Positions 37,828 through 39,347 of a stretch of 39,347 bases of DNA are shown here, piece by piece. This stretch comes from a virus. Made by a program: the position numbers and the translations under genes. The stretch spans positions 1 to 39,347 of IMG/VR virus record IMGVR_UViG_3300032309_000997; one strand, written 5' to 3'. Numbering within the stretch: the stretch's first letter is position 1; the number at the start of each line of letters is the position of its first letter. The notes under the pieces were generated by a model. It made no database searches, was not told where the DNA came from, and saw nothing but the letters and a program-made list of their open reading frames with translations.

Positions 37828-39212
37828 AGTTCGGCAGACCAGCCAAGATACGCCGTAGTTGTAGAGTTATTGGCACCCTGAGCGCCCTGACCGGCAACAA
37901 GAGTGGCGCCCGTAGTAAATGTAGTAGTTGCCGTATTCACAGTGGCATTCAAAAAAGTTGGAACACTTGTGCAGGCAGTAGTTGTTGCCAAGTTGGAAAC
38001 ACCATAATTCGCCGCCGTTCCACTCTGTTCAATAGCCGTAGGCGCAGACCTAAGCGTAACGGGGAACTGCGTATTGATAAGGGCAGTGGATGTAGTGCTA
38101 ATAAATCCGTTTCCAAAACGCTGAGTACCAGACGCATACGGACCCAAACGATAGTAGTACCGCTGGCAACGGCCAAGTTCCTCGCCAAAATTGCGAACCT
38201 CGAAATCAGACGGAGCAGACGCAGGCTCAACCTGCACACCAGTAATATCAAAATAATCAGCAGCGCCAGCCGTGCCAACTGGCGTAAACACAAACCGCAC
38301 ACCTAACTGCGTAATCGTGGTTGCGAGTACCGCGCTAGTTGTAATTGCAAACCGCTTCCACGAAGTTGTCAACACATTATTTGTAGTCGTATTCACCGTG
38401 TTTGACGTAAAGTTGCCAACCGTGTTGTCCGTGCCGGTACCCGTAACAATGTCCGACACAAGAAACGACGAAGCAGCCGAATAGTTAGCGCCAGCACGCG
38501 CCCAAAAACTTAGAGTCACATACTTACCACGAAACTGCTGAATATTCTGCGACTCAAAACTTGTCTGCACCGTATACGCAGTCGTGAGCGTCAGCGTATT
38601 CGCACGCTGCACACGAGTGTAATAGTTAAAACCAACAGGATCAGTAGACGTAATTGCCTGTCGAGTAAACGCCGCAGTGCTAGTCGTAGCCTGAAGGAAC
38701 TGCCAACGATCAGCACCATAATTTGCGCCCGTCGTACTCGTCGCACTCGTCGGATTGAACGACGTTCCGCGCTGCCAAACGTCAAAACCGCCATTGACCA
38801 CCACATTGCGACGATAATCGTGATCAGCAAGCATCCAACGCTGAGTACCATCAGCATCAGTCGTGTACTTCAACAACTCGTCAGTATCAGTCTGATAATA
38901 AAGTTGTCCAACAAACGGAGTCGCGGGTCGAGCGGCAAGAGTCCCAATCAGAACATTGCCAATACCTTGCCAAGCGTTACCACCCGTAGCGTTCGTCCAT
39001 ACAAACAACTCGTTAAGCGTAGAATCCCAAACTAGTTGCCCAAGAGTTGCCGTTGCCGCAAGCGTCGTACGCTGCGCAGTAGTAAGCGTTTGAATCTGAT
39101 CGTTAGCAGCCTTAATGCCAAGGTCCATTGTGTTCATAACCGCAGCCGTCATTGGCGTAGTAATGTCGGGGTAGTCTATGAATCCTGCGGCGTATGGGCG
39201 AGTGTAAGGCAT
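37824..39212 (-). CDS. Tail fibre/appendage protein with adhesin-like C-terminus, 462 residues
   Basis: The N-terminal part carries helices (1-55) followed by two short modules (about 58-83 with G-Q-L-V-W-D-S-T-L-N-E-L-F-V-W, and 95-126 with G-Q-L-Y-Y-Q-T-D-T-D-E-L). From N-V-V-V-N-G-G-F-D-V-W-Q-R-G-T-S (about 136) onward it has the layout of a carbohydrate-binding jelly-roll fibre. It ends in a Thr-rich beta region. It probably binds the host surface. It starts in a TAATG overlap with the collar fibre gene. Confidence 0.82.
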   Translation of the reverse strand: MPYTRPYAAGFIDYPDITTPMTAAVMNTMDLGIKAANDQIQTLTTAQRTTLAATATLGQLVWDSTLNELFVWTNATGGNAWQGIGNVLIGTLAARPATPFVGQLYYQTDTDELLKYTTDADGTQRWMLADHDYRRNVVVNGGFDVWQRGTSFNPTSATSTTGANYGADRWQFLQATTSTAAFTRQAITSTDPVGFNYYTRVQRANTLTLTTAYTVQTSFESQNIQQFRGKYVTLSFWARAGANYSAASSFLVSDIVTGTGTDNTVGNFTSNTVNTTTNNVLTTSWKRFAITTSAVLATTITQLGVRFVFTPVGTAGAADYFDITGVQVEPASAPSDFEVRNFGEELGRCQRYYYRLGPYASGTQRFGNGFISTTSTALINTQFPVTLRSAPTAIEQSGTAANYGVSNLATTTACTSVPTFLNATVNTATTTFTTGATLVAGQGAQGANNSTTTAYLGWSAEL

Positions 39213-39347
39213 TAGTACTTAATTATGAAGTTGAGGACAATGTAGGCTGGAGTGTCGGTTGGGTTGCTTGAAGACGCTGCTCCTTGCGGGTTAACCTTAA
39301 CACCAGTAGAAACAGAAGTCATATTCTGACTGTACTGAATAGTTCCC
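39212..39347 (-). CDS. Tail collar-domain fibre protein, C-terminal part (partial copy through terminal repeat)
   Basis: This is the 3' end of the collar fibre gene. Positions 39212-39224 are unique and complete the gene that starts at 611, and 39225-39347 duplicate positions 1-123. The protein ends L-N-F-I-I-K-Y and its TAA overlaps the ATG of the next gene as TAATG, which suggests translational coupling. Confidence 0.85.
   Translation of the reverse strand, partial: GTIQYSQNMTSVSTGVKVNPQGAASSSNPTDTPAYIVLNFIIKY
39225..39347. repeat. Direct terminal repeat, right copy (matches 1-123)
   Basis: This is the second copy of the terminal overlap. It ends at the same base triplet found at positions 121-123. 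It carries a duplicate of the C-terminal coding part of the collar fibre gene. Confidence 0.95.

Overview
The window is a complete phage genome laid out linearly. Its last 123 bases (39225-39347) repeat its first 123, so it is a circular map of 39,224 unique bp, or a molecule with short direct terminal repeats. Every gene I can support lies on the minus strand. The gene set is that of a short-tailed (podovirus-like, T7-type morphogenesis) lytic phage: small and large terminase, portal, scaffold, major capsid protein, tail adaptor, tail nozzle candidate, collar-domain fibres and a row of ejection-type internal proteins ending in one of 2060 residues. I see no integrase, repressor, RNA polymerase, DNA polymerase, primase or helicase. 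The host is probably an actinobacterium. This is an inference from an Rpf-like muralytic protein, GC-rich hairpin terminators, a widespread actinophage-type early protein and what look like leaderless start codons.

Following transcription (right to left, crossing the map origin), four regions follow each other. (1) About 17.5-5.8 kb is the lysis, replication and early block: PG-binding/CHAP endolysin, metallophosphoesterase, a small two-helix membrane protein, RecT-like annealing protein, LpxA-like acyltransferase, Cas4/RecB-like nuclease, SSB, Rpf-like protein, Gfo/Idh/MocA oxidoreductase, RuvC-like resolvase, a small PD-(D/E)XK protein and about a dozen tiny early proteins. Most of these genes overlap by 1-10 bases and many have Shine-Dalgarno sites. 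The block ends at GC-rich terminators near 6.4 and 5.8 kb. (2) 5.8-5.3 kb is non-coding and carries G-run pairs. (3) 5.3-0 kb holds a small ORF, terS, tRNA-Leu(CAA), terL, a run of small late proteins, a spike-base-like protein and a collar fibre gene that crosses the map origin. (4) 39.2-17.6 kb holds the second fibre, portal, scaffold, capsid (with its own terminator), a two-domain glycosyltransferase, tail adaptor, tail nozzle candidate, collar fibre, internal proteins, NlpC/P60 peptidase and a holin-like protein.

The most striking pattern is in the late region. Eleven late genes lack a good Shine-Dalgarno site but have a -10-like hexamer TANNNT exactly 6 (twice 7) bases before the ATG or GTG, usually preceded by G or GG. 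That is the spacing expected if transcription starts on the start codon itself, giving leaderless mRNAs. Early genes mostly use Shine-Dalgarno-led, overlapping starts, so the two halves may use different initiation logic. Other points of interest are a tRNA gene ending four bases before the terL start, a glycosyltransferase inside the head module, a sugar oxidoreductase and an LpxA-like acyltransferase inside the replication operon, two micro-membrane-peptides, and pairs of G7/G8 runs upstream of the late units.
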